Origin: Oceaniovalibus sp. ACAM 378
GTDB taxonomy: Bacteria > Pseudomonadota > Alphaproteobacteria > Rhodobacterales > Rhodobacteraceae
Direction of reading: 5' to 3'
Length of the DNA stretch: 64,000 nucleotides
Assembly (NCBI RefSeq): GCF_008085915.1
Contig: NZ_VSJK01000007.1
Location: 124,001-188,000 of the forward strand
Shown here: in pieces, positions 40,069 to 48,495 of the stretch
Position numbering within the stretch: the first letter of the stretch is position 1
Layout: the number at the start of each line of letters is the position of its first letter
The notes under the pieces: generated by a model
What the model was told of the DNA's origin: nothing
Databases searched by the model: none
What the model saw: only the letters and a program-made list of their open reading frames with translations
Position numbers and translations under genes: made by a program

Positions 40069-41616
40069 ATGCTGCGCGCATTCTTCACTGTGGGGGCTTC
40101 GACCCTGGCAAGCCGGCTCTTGGGCTTTGTGCGCGATATTCTGATCGCCGCTTATCTTGGGGCCGGTCCGGTGGCCGAGGCGTTTCTGGTCGCTTTTTCC
40201 CTGCCGAATATGTTCCGCCGGTTCTTTGCCGAGGGCGCGTTCAACATGGCGTTCATCCCGCTGTTTTCCAAGAAGCTGGAAAGCGGCGACGACCCCAAGG
40301 GGTTCGCGCAGGATGCCTTTGCCGGAATGATCCTGGTCCTCTCGCTGTTTACGGTGATCGGCATTGTCTTCATGCCCGCGCTGGTGACTGCAATGGCCAG
40401 CGGTTTCATTGGCGACAAACGGTTCGATCTGGCCGTCACCTATGGCCGAATTGCATTCTCGTATATTCTGTTCATCTCGCTCGCCGCACTGGTTTCGGGT
40501 GTATTGAATGCCAATCGGCGGTTTCTGGCAGCGGCGGCGGCACCCGTCCTGCTGAACGTCGTGTTCATCGCAACGATCATCGGCAGTGCGCTGAGCGGTG
40601 CCGACACCCCCGAAGCACTGCGCGCGCAGGTCGGGATGGCGATGGCCTGGGCCGTGCCCGTGGGGGGCATCGCGCAGCTGGCTCTGGTCTGGTTTGCCGC
40701 TGCCCGTGCCGGATTTCGGTTGACGATCCGTCGGCCTCGAATGACGCCGGAATTGAAACGTCTGGCGATCATCGCCGCCCCTGCCGCGCTCGCTGGTGGC
40801 GTGGTGCAGATCAACCTGCTGGTCGGACGGCAAGTGGCAAGCTTTTACGACGGCGCCATCGCCTGGCTGAACTATGCCGACAGGTTGTATCAATTGCCGC
40901 TGGGTGTCGTCGGTATCGCCATCGGAGTCGTGCTGTTGCCCGAACTGTCGCGCCGTCTGGGCGCGGCAGATACAGTGGGCGGTCGATATGCGTTCAACCG
41001 CGCGGCGGAAATGGCGCTGACACTGACCGTACCTTCTGCGGTGGCGTTTCTGGTAATGCCGCTGCCACTGGTCAACGTGTTGTTTCAACGGGGTGCGTTT
41101 GGCGCGGATGATGCGGCAGCCACGGCGCTGGCGCTGGCGGTTTATGGTCTGGGTCTGCCTGCCTTCGTTTTGCAAAAAGTGTTGCAGCCGCTGTATTTCG
41201 CCCGTGAAGACACCCGCTCGCCATTTCGGTTCGCCATGGTCTCGCTGGTGGTCAACGCCGCTTTGGCGGTGGGTCTGATGCCGTTGATCGGGTTCATGGC
41301 CGCCGCGATTGGAACGACGGTGGCAGGCTGGGCCATGGTATGGCTGCTGGTCCGCGGTGGCCGCAAGATGGGCGAAGCCGCCAGCTTTGACGACCGGTTC
41401 CGCCGCCGGGTCTGGCGCATTGTCGTTGCATCACTGGGCATGGGGCTTTGCCTGTGGCTGGCCACGCTTGCCTTGGGTCCGGTGTTTGGAATAGCTGGAT
41501 TGAAATACCTCGCACTTGCCGCTTTGGTTGCGGTGGGCATGGGCAGTTATTTTGTAATCGGGTCCGCAATCGGCGCTTTCGCCTTGTCAGACATACGGGG
41601 AGCGGTGCGGCGTTAG
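40069..41616 (+). CDS. murJ: Lipid II flippase MurJ
   Basis: 515 residues with about 14 membrane segments of the MOP superfamily. SRLLGFVRDILIAAYLGAGP and LPNMFRRFFAEGAFNMAFIP near the N-terminus carry the conserved Arg residues of MurJ. It moves lipid II across the inner membrane for peptidoglycan synthesis. It follows glnD by 61 bases, a linkage common in alphaproteobacteria. Confidence 0.97.
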   Translation: MLRAFFTVGASTLASRLLGFVRDILIAAYLGAGPVAEAFLVAFSLPNMFRRFFAEGAFNMAFIPLFSKKLESGDDPKGFAQDAFAGMILVLSLFTVIGIVFMPALVTAMASGFIGDKRFDLAVTYGRIAFSYILFISLAALVSGVLNANRRFLAAAAAPVLLNVVFIATIIGSALSGADTPEALRAQVGMAMAWAVPVGGIAQLALVWFAAARAGFRLTIRRPRMTPELKRLAIIAAPAALAGGVVQINLLVGRQVASFYDGAIAWLNYADRLYQLPLGVVGIAIGVVLLPELSRRLGAADTVGGRYAFNRAAEMALTLTVPSAVAFLVMPLPLVNVLFQRGAFGADDAAATALALAVYGLGLPAFVLQKVLQPLYFAREDTRSPFRFAMVSLVVNAALAVGLMPLIGFMAAAIGTTVAGWAMVWLLVRGGRKMGEAASFDDRFRRRVWRIVVASLGMGLCLWLATLALGPVFGIAGLKYLALAALVAVGMGSYFVIGSAIGAFALSDIRGAVRR

Positions 41617-41623
41617 ATTTTTT

Positions 41624-41650
41624 GAGTATTTGTACAAAGAAGAAACCGGG
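41624..41650 (+). repeat. Short intergenic motif shared with 63494-63519
   Basis: GAGTATTTGTACAAAGAAGA continuing to ACCGGG is closely similar to GAGTATTTTCACAAGGAGAA continuing to GCCGGG downstream of zapE. Both copies follow the 3' end of a plus-strand gene. It may belong to a dispersed terminator-associated repeat family. Confidence 0.5.
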
Positions 41651-41730
41651 TTTCATCGCCTGAGTTTCTTTGTGATCTTGATACCCTTCTGCAGCAAACC
41701 GAAAAGCGCGCGACTTTATCTCTCTGTTCA

Positions 41731-42000
41731 CCCGGGCGAGCTGAACCTGCCAGATCTACAGATATTACGCTCGAAAAGGCCGCCGCTCGGTATCATCGCT
41801 GCTGCGACCTGCATGGCCGAGACGTTGCGGTCGGTAGGGTTGAACAAGTTCACCACGCCCGCATCCCGTGCCCCGTCAGCCATTTGACAGACTGTCGCAT
41901 AGATGAGCCGACAGACCCTGCGCCAAGGGATTGGCTGCGAAAAATGGATTCTACTGCCAAGCGTGACACTTAATAGAGGATTCTCCGTCGGTCTCTTTTT
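41731..42000 (-). pseudogene. Possible coding remnant in the murJ-folD2 gap
   Basis: The 480-base gap holds no intact gene. A minus-strand frame with no stop codon from 42000 to its TGA near 41731 reads, in part, RLIYATVCQMADGARDAGVV and NLFNPTDRNVSAMQVAAAM. Its third codon positions are mostly G or C, as in neighbouring genes. No start signal or family was recognised, so it may be a decayed gene end or chance. Confidence 0.25.
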
Positions 42001-42098
42001 CGATCAATTCCGGATTGTCTGACGGATGCAATCCCGACCTTGCCACGGCGAAAGGACGATGGCGTGTCCAAGGCCGTGTCGCCCCAGTTACCGAGCGA

Positions 42099-42987
42099 TT
42101 ATCGCCGCCCTGCCGCAGGCGATCCAGTCACCGCCATCTGCAACCGATGGGCCATCGTGGCATTTCGCATCAGGATCGCAACGGTAACGAGGCCGACACC
42201 GCCCGGCACAGGCGTGATCCAGCCCGCCACCTCCCTGACAGCATCGGTATCAACGTCGCCGACGATCCGCGTCATGCCATCGGCATCGGTTATCGGATTG
42301 GTCCCGATATCGATCACCACAGCACCCGGTTTAATCATTCCGGCTCCGACCCTATGCGGCTTGCCCATTGCAACCACGAGAACATCGGCGCGGCGCGAAT
42401 GCTTTGCCAATGATCGGGTCATGGCGTGACAGACTGTCACCGTTGCACACTCGGCCATCAAAAGAAAGGCGGTTGGCTTGCCAACAATCTCGGAATGGCC
42501 GATCACGACGACCTCAAGCCCTCTGATGTCCAGCCCGGTTTCGCGGATCAATTCGACCGTCGCGGCCGCCGTACAGGGCACCAGCGCCACATCGGAATAG
42601 ACAATATTGCCGATCGACGCGGGGTTCATTCCTCCGACATCTTTAAGCGGATGGATCGCCGCCTGCAGGGAATGCACATTAAGATGATCTGGAACGGGCC
42701 GCTGCAGGATCGTCGTTCATTTCGGCGATCAGCTGTTGGCATTCCTCCTGGGTAACCTCATCGCTCCAAAGCTGCTGATCAAATCGAATGCCGGCCCTTT
42801 GTGCGGCGCGCGCCTGATTGCGCACATAGATCGCGATGTCGGGATTGCCACCGATGCTGACGGACACAAGTCGCCCGATCTTTTGCACGCCACCAGTCGC
42901 CGCGACATGTGCAGAAACTTCTGTCAATATCCGGGTCATGATCGCCTGTCCGTCGATCAGGCGATGGTCCCGGACCTCATCTTTCAC
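42099..42987 (-). pseudogene. Broken FolD paralog (methylene-THF dehydrogenase/cyclohydrolase-like)
   Basis: The N-terminal part (from a GTG at 42987, overlapping the folD stop) reads RLIDGQAIMTRILTEVSAHV and runs to AEMNDDP; it then hits a stop. The C-terminal part continues in another frame ([49 protein letters not shown]). About five residues are missing at the junction (42701-42712), so a small deletion shifted the frame. The catalytic Lys position of FolD (YVRSK in the intact gene) is YVRNQ here, and the GGVGPMT loop is GGVGLVT. It is a divergent tandem paralog, now apparently inactive. Confidence 0.8.
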
Positions 42988-43886
42988 GCGGTCAGGCCCT
43001 CGGGCTCTGCCAGACCATTGGCACGACAACATGCGGTGACGGTATTGGCCAACAGACAGGCGATGGTCATCGGACCCACACCGCCCGGCACCGGAGTGAT
43101 CGCACCCGCCCGCTTGGCACAACTGGCATAATCGACATCACCGACCAGTCTGGTCTTTCCTTCACCCTTTTCCGGTGCATCCAGACGGTTGATACCCACG
43201 TCGATCACGGTCGCGCCTTGCTTGATCCAGTCGCCCTGCACCATCTCGGGGCGGCCCACGGCGGCAACCACGATATCGGCGCGGCGCACGACATCGGGCA
43301 GATCCCTGGTGCGGCTATGCGCGATGGTGACGGTACAGGACTCCCCCAGCAACAGTTGCGCCATCGGTTTGCCGACGATGTTGGACCGCCCGATAACCAC
43401 TGCGTTCATCCCCGAGAGGCTGCCGTGATGGTCGCGCAGCATCATCAGACACCCCAGCGGCGTGCAAGGCACCATGCTTTTCTGACCGGTGCCAAGCAGC
43501 CCGACGTTCGAAATGTGGAACCCGTCGACATCCTTGGCCGGATTCACCGAATTGATCACCAGATTTTCGTTCAGGTGTTTGGGCAGCGGCAATTGTACAA
43601 GGATACCGTGGATTTCAGGATCGTTGTTCAATTGATCGATCAACGCCAGAAGATCGGCCTCGGACGTATCGGCGTCCAACCTGTGCTCGACGGATTTCAT
43701 GCCGACCTCGGCGGTCATCTTGCCTTTCGAGCGAACATAGACCTGTGACGCAGGGTCTTCGCCCACCAACACCACGGCAAGGCCCGGCGTGATGCCGTGA
43801 TCGTCCTTCAGGCGCGTCACATGTTGCGCCACTCGGCCCCGGACCCGCGCCGCAAATTCCTTGCCGTCAATCACAGTGGCTGTCAT
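42984..43886 (-). CDS. folD: Bifunctional methylene-THF dehydrogenase / methenyl-THF cyclohydrolase
   Basis: 300 residues from the ATG at 43886; a further in-frame ATG at 43916 lies within the leader terminator. Signatures: [20 protein letters not shown] with the catalytic Lys, [44 protein letters not shown] and [13 protein letters not shown]. It interconverts 5,10-methylene-, methenyl- and 10-formyl-THF, linking formate activation by fhs to serine, thymidylate and purine synthesis. It is downstream of fhs, separated by two competing hairpins. Confidence 0.97.
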   Translation of the reverse strand: MTATVIDGKEFAARVRGRVAQHVTRLKDDHGITPGLAVVLVGEDPASQVYVRSKGKMTAEVGMKSVEHRLDADTSEADLLALIDQLNNDPEIHGILVQLPLPKHLNENLVINSVNPAKDVDGFHISNVGLLGTGQKSMVPCTPLGCLMMLRDHHGSLSGMNAVVIGRSNIVGKPMAQLLLGESCTVTIAHSRTRDLPDVVRRADIVVAAVGRPEMVQGDWIKQGATVIDVGINRLDAPEKGEGKTRLVGDVDYASCAKRAGAITPVPGGVGPMTIACLLANTVTACCRANGLAEPEGLTA

Positions 43887-43915
43887 TCGATCACCCGTTT
43901 TTTGCTTTACTGACA

Positions 43916-43958
43916 TAAAAATAGCCCCGCCATAGGCCGACGGGAGGGTGGGCGGGGC
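43916..43958 (-). terminator. Intrinsic terminator in the fhs-folD spacer
   Basis: On the minus strand GCCCCGCC (43958-43951) pairs with GGCGGGGC (43931-43924) and is followed by TATTTTTAT. Its 5' arm is also used by the upstream hairpin at 43950-43986, so only one of the two can form. Confidence 0.6.
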
Positions 43959-43986
43959 GTCGGCGCAGCCGCGCGTCGCCCCGCCC
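43950..43986 (-). promoter_or_regulatory. Competing (anti-terminator-like) hairpin in the fhs-folD spacer
   Basis: Perfect 10-bp arms GGGCGGGGCG and CGCCCCGCCC begin 6 bases after the fhs stop codon. This stem sequesters the 5' arm of the folD-proximal terminator, the geometry of a transcription attenuator. A ribosome ending at the fhs stop codon would cover its first arm. Confidence 0.5.
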
Positions 43987-43992
43987 GACAGA

Positions 43993-45669
43993 TCAGAACA
44001 ACCCCTCGACGTCGCCGTCAGCGTTCAATCTGATGTTTTCGGCCGAAGGCACCCGAGGCAGGCCGGGCATGGTCATGATTTCACCGCAGATGACCACGAC
44101 GAAACCTGCACCGGCGCTCAGACGCACTTCGCGGACCGGCACCGAGAACCCGGTCGGAGCGCCACGACGCTCGGGGTCGGTGGTAAAGCTGTATTGCGTC
44201 TTCGCCATGCAGACCGGCAGATTGCCATAGCCCTGCTCCTCCCACTCCTTCAGCTGGTTGCGGATCTTCTGATCGGCCAGCACCTCGTCGGCGCGATAGA
44301 TGCGCTTGGCGATGGTTTCGATCTTCTGGAACAATGGCATGTCGTCGGGATAGATCGGCGAGAAGTTGGCGGAATCGCCATCGGCAATTTCGGCCACCCG
44401 TTTGGCCAGAGCTTCGGACCCTTCCGAGCCCAGCTCCCAATGGCGCGACAAGATTGCCTCGGACCCCTGTTCCTTGACGTATGCTTTTACTGCATCCACC
44501 TCGGCCTCCGTGTCGGTGACGAAATGGTTGATCGCCACGACCACCGGCACGCCGAAGGATTTGATGTTCTCGATATGCCGACCAAGGTTGGCACAGCCCT
44601 TCTTGACCGCCGCAACGTTCTCGGGGCCAAGATCGGCCTTTTTCACACCGCCGTTCATCTTCATTGCCCGGACAGTCGCCACCAGAACGACGACCGAAGG
44701 CGCCAGCCCGGCCTTGCGGCATTTGATGTTCATGAACTTTTCGGCACCCAGATCGGCGCCGAACCCTGCCTCGGTCACCACATAATCCACCAGTTTCAGC
44801 GCGGTGCTCGTCGCGATCACCGAGTTGCAGCCGTGGGCGATGTTGGCAAAGGGACCGCCGTGCACGAAGGCCGGATTGTTCTCCAGCGTTTGCACAAGGT
44901 TGGGCTGCATCGCGTCTTTCAACAGCACGGTCATTGCGCCGTCGGCCTTGATATCGCGGGCAAAAACCGGCGTCTTGTCGCGGCGATAGGCCACGATCAT
45001 GTCACCCAGCCGCTTTTGCAGATCTTCAAGGTTGATGGCCAGACACAGGATCGCCATGACTTCGGACGCAACGGTAATGTCAAATCCGGTTTCACGCGGG
45101 AAACCATTGGCCACACCGCCGAGGCTGGCGGTGATCTGGCGCAGCGCACGGTCGTTCATGTCGACCACCCGGCGCCAGACGACGCGGCGGGTGTCGATTT
45201 CCAGTTCATTGCCCCAATAGATGTGGTTGTCGACCATCGCCGACAGCAGCGAATGGGCCGAGGTGATCGCGTGGAAGTCACCGGTGAAATGCAGGTTCAT
45301 CTCTTCCATCGGCACGATCTGGGCATAGCCGCCGCCAGCGGCCCCACCCTTCATGCCAAAGTTCGGCCCCAGCGATGCCTCGCGGATACAAACGGCGGCT
45401 TTCTTGCCGATGCGGTTCAGACCATCGCCCAGACCGACGGTGGTGGTGGTCTTGCCTTCGCCTGCCGGGGTCGGGTTGATCGCGGTGACAAGGATCAGCT
45501 TGCCGTTCTTGTTCTTTTGAACCGAATTGATGAACCTTTGGCTGATCTTTGCCTTGTCATGGCCATAGGGCAGCAGGTCGTCGGACGAGATCCCCAGCTT
45601 TTTGCCAATCTCCTGAATCGGTTTCTTCTTTGCTTCGCGGGCGATTTGGATGTCGGTCTTGAAGGCCAT
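43993..45669 (-). CDS. fhs: Formate-tetrahydrofolate ligase
   Basis: 558 residues from the ATG at 45669, with GGAG 9 bases upstream. It makes 10-formyl-THF from formate, ATP and THF. The ATP-binding motif [19 protein letters not shown] is near residue 65, and [20 protein letters not shown] and [16 protein letters not shown] are family signatures. Placed between the formate dehydrogenase genes and folD, it offers formate a choice between assimilation and oxidation. Confidence 0.98.
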   Translation of the reverse strand: MAFKTDIQIAREAKKKPIQEIGKKLGISSDDLLPYGHDKAKISQRFINSVQKNKNGKLILVTAINPTPAGEGKTTTTVGLGDGLNRIGKKAAVCIREASLGPNFGMKGGAAGGGYAQIVPMEEMNLHFTGDFHAITSAHSLLSAMVDNHIYWGNELEIDTRRVVWRRVVDMNDRALRQITASLGGVANGFPRETGFDITVASEVMAILCLAINLEDLQKRLGDMIVAYRRDKTPVFARDIKADGAMTVLLKDAMQPNLVQTLENNPAFVHGGPFANIAHGCNSVIATSTALKLVDYVVTEAGFGADLGAEKFMNIKCRKAGLAPSVVVLVATVRAMKMNGGVKKADLGPENVAAVKKGCANLGRHIENIKSFGVPVVVAINHFVTDTEAEVDAVKAYVKEQGSEAILSRHWELGSEGSEALAKRVAEIADGDSANFSPIYPDDMPLFQKIETIAKRIYRADEVLADQKIRNQLKEWEEQGYGNLPVCMAKTQYSFTTDPERRGAPTGFSVPVREVRLSAGAGFVVVICGEIMTMPGLPRVPSAENIRLNADGDVEGLF

Positions 45670-45714
45670 GTGAACTTGCTCCATGTCGGGATCGTTTTTC
45701 GTTCCAGCAGCCGA

Positions 45715-48495
45715 TTATTCGGCGGCCAATGTGCTGTCTGCCACCTTTTCCACCCGGACCGCGGCGAATTTGAACTCGGGGATCTTGCCGTAGGGGTCGA
45801 TCGCCGGGTTGGTCAGAATGTTGGCCGCAGCTTCGACATAGGCGAAGGGCACGAACACCATGTCTTCGGACACCGCACGGTCCGCCCGGGCCATGATCGT
45901 GATCGTGCCACGCCTTGTGGTCAGACGGATCAGGCCGCCCGGTTCCACGCCCATCTTGCGCAGGGTCTTCGGGTGCAAGGATGCGTTGGCTTCGGGCTCG
46001 ACCGCATCAAGCACCCTTGCCCGGCGCGTCATTGATCCGGTGTGCCAATGTTCCAACTGCCGACCGGTGGTCAGGATCATCGGATATTCGGCATCTGGCA
46101 CTTCGTCCGGCGCAATCACACTGGCCGGTGTGAATCTGGCGCGGCCATCGGGGCGCGGAAACCCATCGCCGAACACCACGGCCTGACCCGGATCTTCGGG
46201 GGACAGCGACGGATAGGTCACCGCCTCGGTCTTGAGCCGGTCCCATGTGATATTGTCGAGCGACCGCATGTTCAGCGCCATCTCGTTGAACACCTGACCC
46301 GGATCGGTATAGGTCCAGCCAAGGCCCAGCCGTTTGGCCAGTTCTACCTCGATCCACCAGTCTTCGCGCGCCTCCCCCGGCGGCGGCACGGCCTGACGCA
46401 CCATCTGAACCTGCCGGTTGGTGTTGCTGACGGTGCCCGACTTTTCATAAAGCGTCGAGGCAGGCAGCAGAACATCGGCATAGTTCGCGGTTTCGGTCAG
46501 GAAAATATCCTGCACGATCAGACGTTCCAGCTTGGCAAAAGCCTCACGCGCGTGTTCGACATCGGGGTCGGACATCGCCGGGTTTTCGCCCAGAATATAC
46601 ATCGAACGGGTATTTCCGGCATGGATGTCATCGACGATTTCAGTGACGGTCAGCCCTTTTTCATTGCTGAAATCACCACTGCCCCAGACATCGGTAAACG
46701 CCTTGCGCACGCTGTCATCACTCACGTCCTGATAATCGGGCAGGAACATCGGCACCAGCCCGGCATCCGACGCGCCCTGCACGTTGTTCTGCCCGCGCAG
46801 CGGATGCAGCCCGGACCCCGGACGCCCCACCTGCCCGGTCATCAGCGCAAGGCTGATCAGACAGCGGGAATTGTCGGTGCCGTGAATGTGCTGGGAAACG
46901 CCCATGCCCCAAAAGATCATCGCCGCTTTCGCCCCGGCAAAGGTGCGCGCCACATCGCGCAGAACTTCGGGCGCAATGCCACAAATCCCCGACATCTTTT
47001 CGGGGCTGAAATCCTTGAGATGCTGCTTTTCGGCCTCCCAGTTTTCTGTGTAGGCGTCGATATATTGCTGATCGTACAGTTTTTCCTCGACGATCGTGTG
47101 CATGATCGCATTCAGCATCGACACATCGGAACCCGGGCGGAACTGCAACATGTGGCTGGCGAACCGCCGCAACCCAACGCCGCGCGGGTCCATCACAATC
47201 AACTTGCCGCCGCGTTTGGTGAACTGCTTGAAAAAGGTCGCGGCAACCGGGTGGTTCTCGATCGGGTTTGCGCCGATAATGATCGCCACATCGGCGTTTT
47301 CAATCTCGTTGAACGTCGCGGTGACGGCCCCCGATCCGACGTTTTCAATCAGCGCGGCAACCGATGACGCATGGCAGAGCCGCGTACAGTGATCGACGTT
47401 GTTGTGGCCAAACCCCTGTCGGATCAGCTTTTGAAACAGATAGGCCTCTTCGTTTGTGCATTTGGCGCTGCCGAAACCGGCAACTGCCTTGCCACCATGG
47501 GCCTGCGCAATCTTCGACATTCCGCCAGCGGCGAAATCCAGCGCCTCGTCCCAGGTTGCCTCGCGGAAATGGGTGGACAGATTGCCCGGATCAACGTTCA
47601 GCCCTTTGGGCGGTGCGTCGTCGCGGCGGATCATCGGCTTGGTCAACCGATGCGGGTGGTGGATATAGTCGAATCCGAACCGCCCCTTGACGCAAAGCCG
47701 CCCCTCGTTCGCCGGGCCGTTCAACCCTTCGACGTATTTGACGCGGCCATCCTTGACCTTGAGACTGACCTGACAGCCCACACCGCAGAACGGGCAGATC
47801 GAGGCCGTTTCACTGTCGAAATCGGCGCTGTCTCCCACCTGATGTTCGTCCACGACCGTGCTGGGCATCAAAGCCCCGGTCGGGCAGGCCTGCACGCATT
47901 CGCCACAGGCCACACAGGTGGATTCCCCCATCGGGTCGGCAAAATCGAAGGTCGGATAAGTCGAATGCCCCCGCCCGGCCATACCGATCACATCGTTCAC
48001 TTGAACCTCGCGACAGGCGCGCACGCACAGCCCGCACTGGATACAGGCATCAAGGTTGACGCTCATCGCAATATGGCTGTCGTCGAGCAGCGGAATTCGC
48101 CCCTCTTCCAACTTCGGAAAACGGCTTTTCTCGACACCGCTTAGCGCGATCATATCCCACATATGGCTGGATTTATCGTGGCTTATGGCCTGCTCGGGAA
48201 AGTCGGCCATCAGCATTTCGATCACCATCTTGCGCGCATTTTCGGCCCGCGCGTTGTTGGTGGTCACAACCATCCCGTCGGAAGGCTCGCGGATGCAGGA
48301 GGCCGCGAGAACCCGCTCGCCCTCGATCTCGACCATACAGGCGCGGCAGTTGCCGTCGGGGCGATACCCCGGCGCGGGCTTGTGACACAGATGCGGAATC
48401 TTCAGACCGCGCCCGTTGGCCACTTCCCAGATCGTCATGCCCGCTTCGGCTTCGACGTCTTCACCGTTCAGGGTAAACCGGATCATATCGCTCAT
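45715..48495 (-). CDS. fdsA: NAD-dependent formate dehydrogenase catalytic subunit
   Basis: 926 residues. The N-terminal [2Fe-2S] NuoG-like region has CHKPAPGYRPDGNCRACMVE, then two [4Fe-4S] ferredoxin motifs (CIQCGLCVRACREV, CVACGECVQACPTG). The catalytic domain begins with CPFCGVGCQVSL, a further Fe-S site, and carries the metal-ligand Cys in HCTRLCHASSV, so Mo or W is bound by Cys, not selenocysteine. The C-terminal dinucleotide-binding domain includes LTTGRQLEHWHTGSMTRRAR. It oxidises formate to CO2 in a cytosolic complex with the NuoE-F fusion gene, which it overlaps by 4 bases. Confidence 0.95.
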   Translation of the reverse strand: MSDMIRFTLNGEDVEAEAGMTIWEVANGRGLKIPHLCHKPAPGYRPDGNCRACMVEIEGERVLAASCIREPSDGMVVTTNNARAENARKMVIEMLMADFPEQAISHDKSSHMWDMIALSGVEKSRFPKLEEGRIPLLDDSHIAMSVNLDACIQCGLCVRACREVQVNDVIGMAGRGHSTYPTFDFADPMGESTCVACGECVQACPTGALMPSTVVDEHQVGDSADFDSETASICPFCGVGCQVSLKVKDGRVKYVEGLNGPANEGRLCVKGRFGFDYIHHPHRLTKPMIRRDDAPPKGLNVDPGNLSTHFREATWDEALDFAAGGMSKIAQAHGGKAVAGFGSAKCTNEEAYLFQKLIRQGFGHNNVDHCTRLCHASSVAALIENVGSGAVTATFNEIENADVAIIIGANPIENHPVAATFFKQFTKRGGKLIVMDPRGVGLRRFASHMLQFRPGSDVSMLNAIMHTIVEEKLYDQQYIDAYTENWEAEKQHLKDFSPEKMSGICGIAPEVLRDVARTFAGAKAAMIFWGMGVSQHIHGTDNSRCLISLALMTGQVGRPGSGLHPLRGQNNVQGASDAGLVPMFLPDYQDVSDDSVRKAFTDVWGSGDFSNEKGLTVTEIVDDIHAGNTRSMYILGENPAMSDPDVEHAREAFAKLERLIVQDIFLTETANYADVLLPASTLYEKSGTVSNTNRQVQMVRQAVPPPGEAREDWWIEVELAKRLGLGWTYTDPGQVFNEMALNMRSLDNITWDRLKTEAVTYPSLSPEDPGQAVVFGDGFPRPDGRARFTPASVIAPDEVPDAEYPMILTTGRQLEHWHTGSMTRRARVLDAVEPEANASLHPKTLRKMGVEPGGLIRLTTRRGTITIMARADRAVSEDMVFVPFAYVEAAANILTNPAIDPYGKIPEFKFAAVRVEKVADSTLAAE

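Noticed and set aside
43887-43992. Known THF riboswitch in the fhs-folD spacer
   Set aside because: The spacer is too short and lacks the conserved cores of described THF aptamers as far as I can see; only simple competing stems are visible.
43948-46035. 695-codon open frame antisense to fhs and fdsA
   Set aside because: His-, Arg- and Asp-rich shadow of two certain genes; no start signal or family.
45715-48495. Selenocysteine in formate dehydrogenase
   Set aside because: The frame has no in-frame TGA and the metal-ligand position reads Cys (HCTRLCH).
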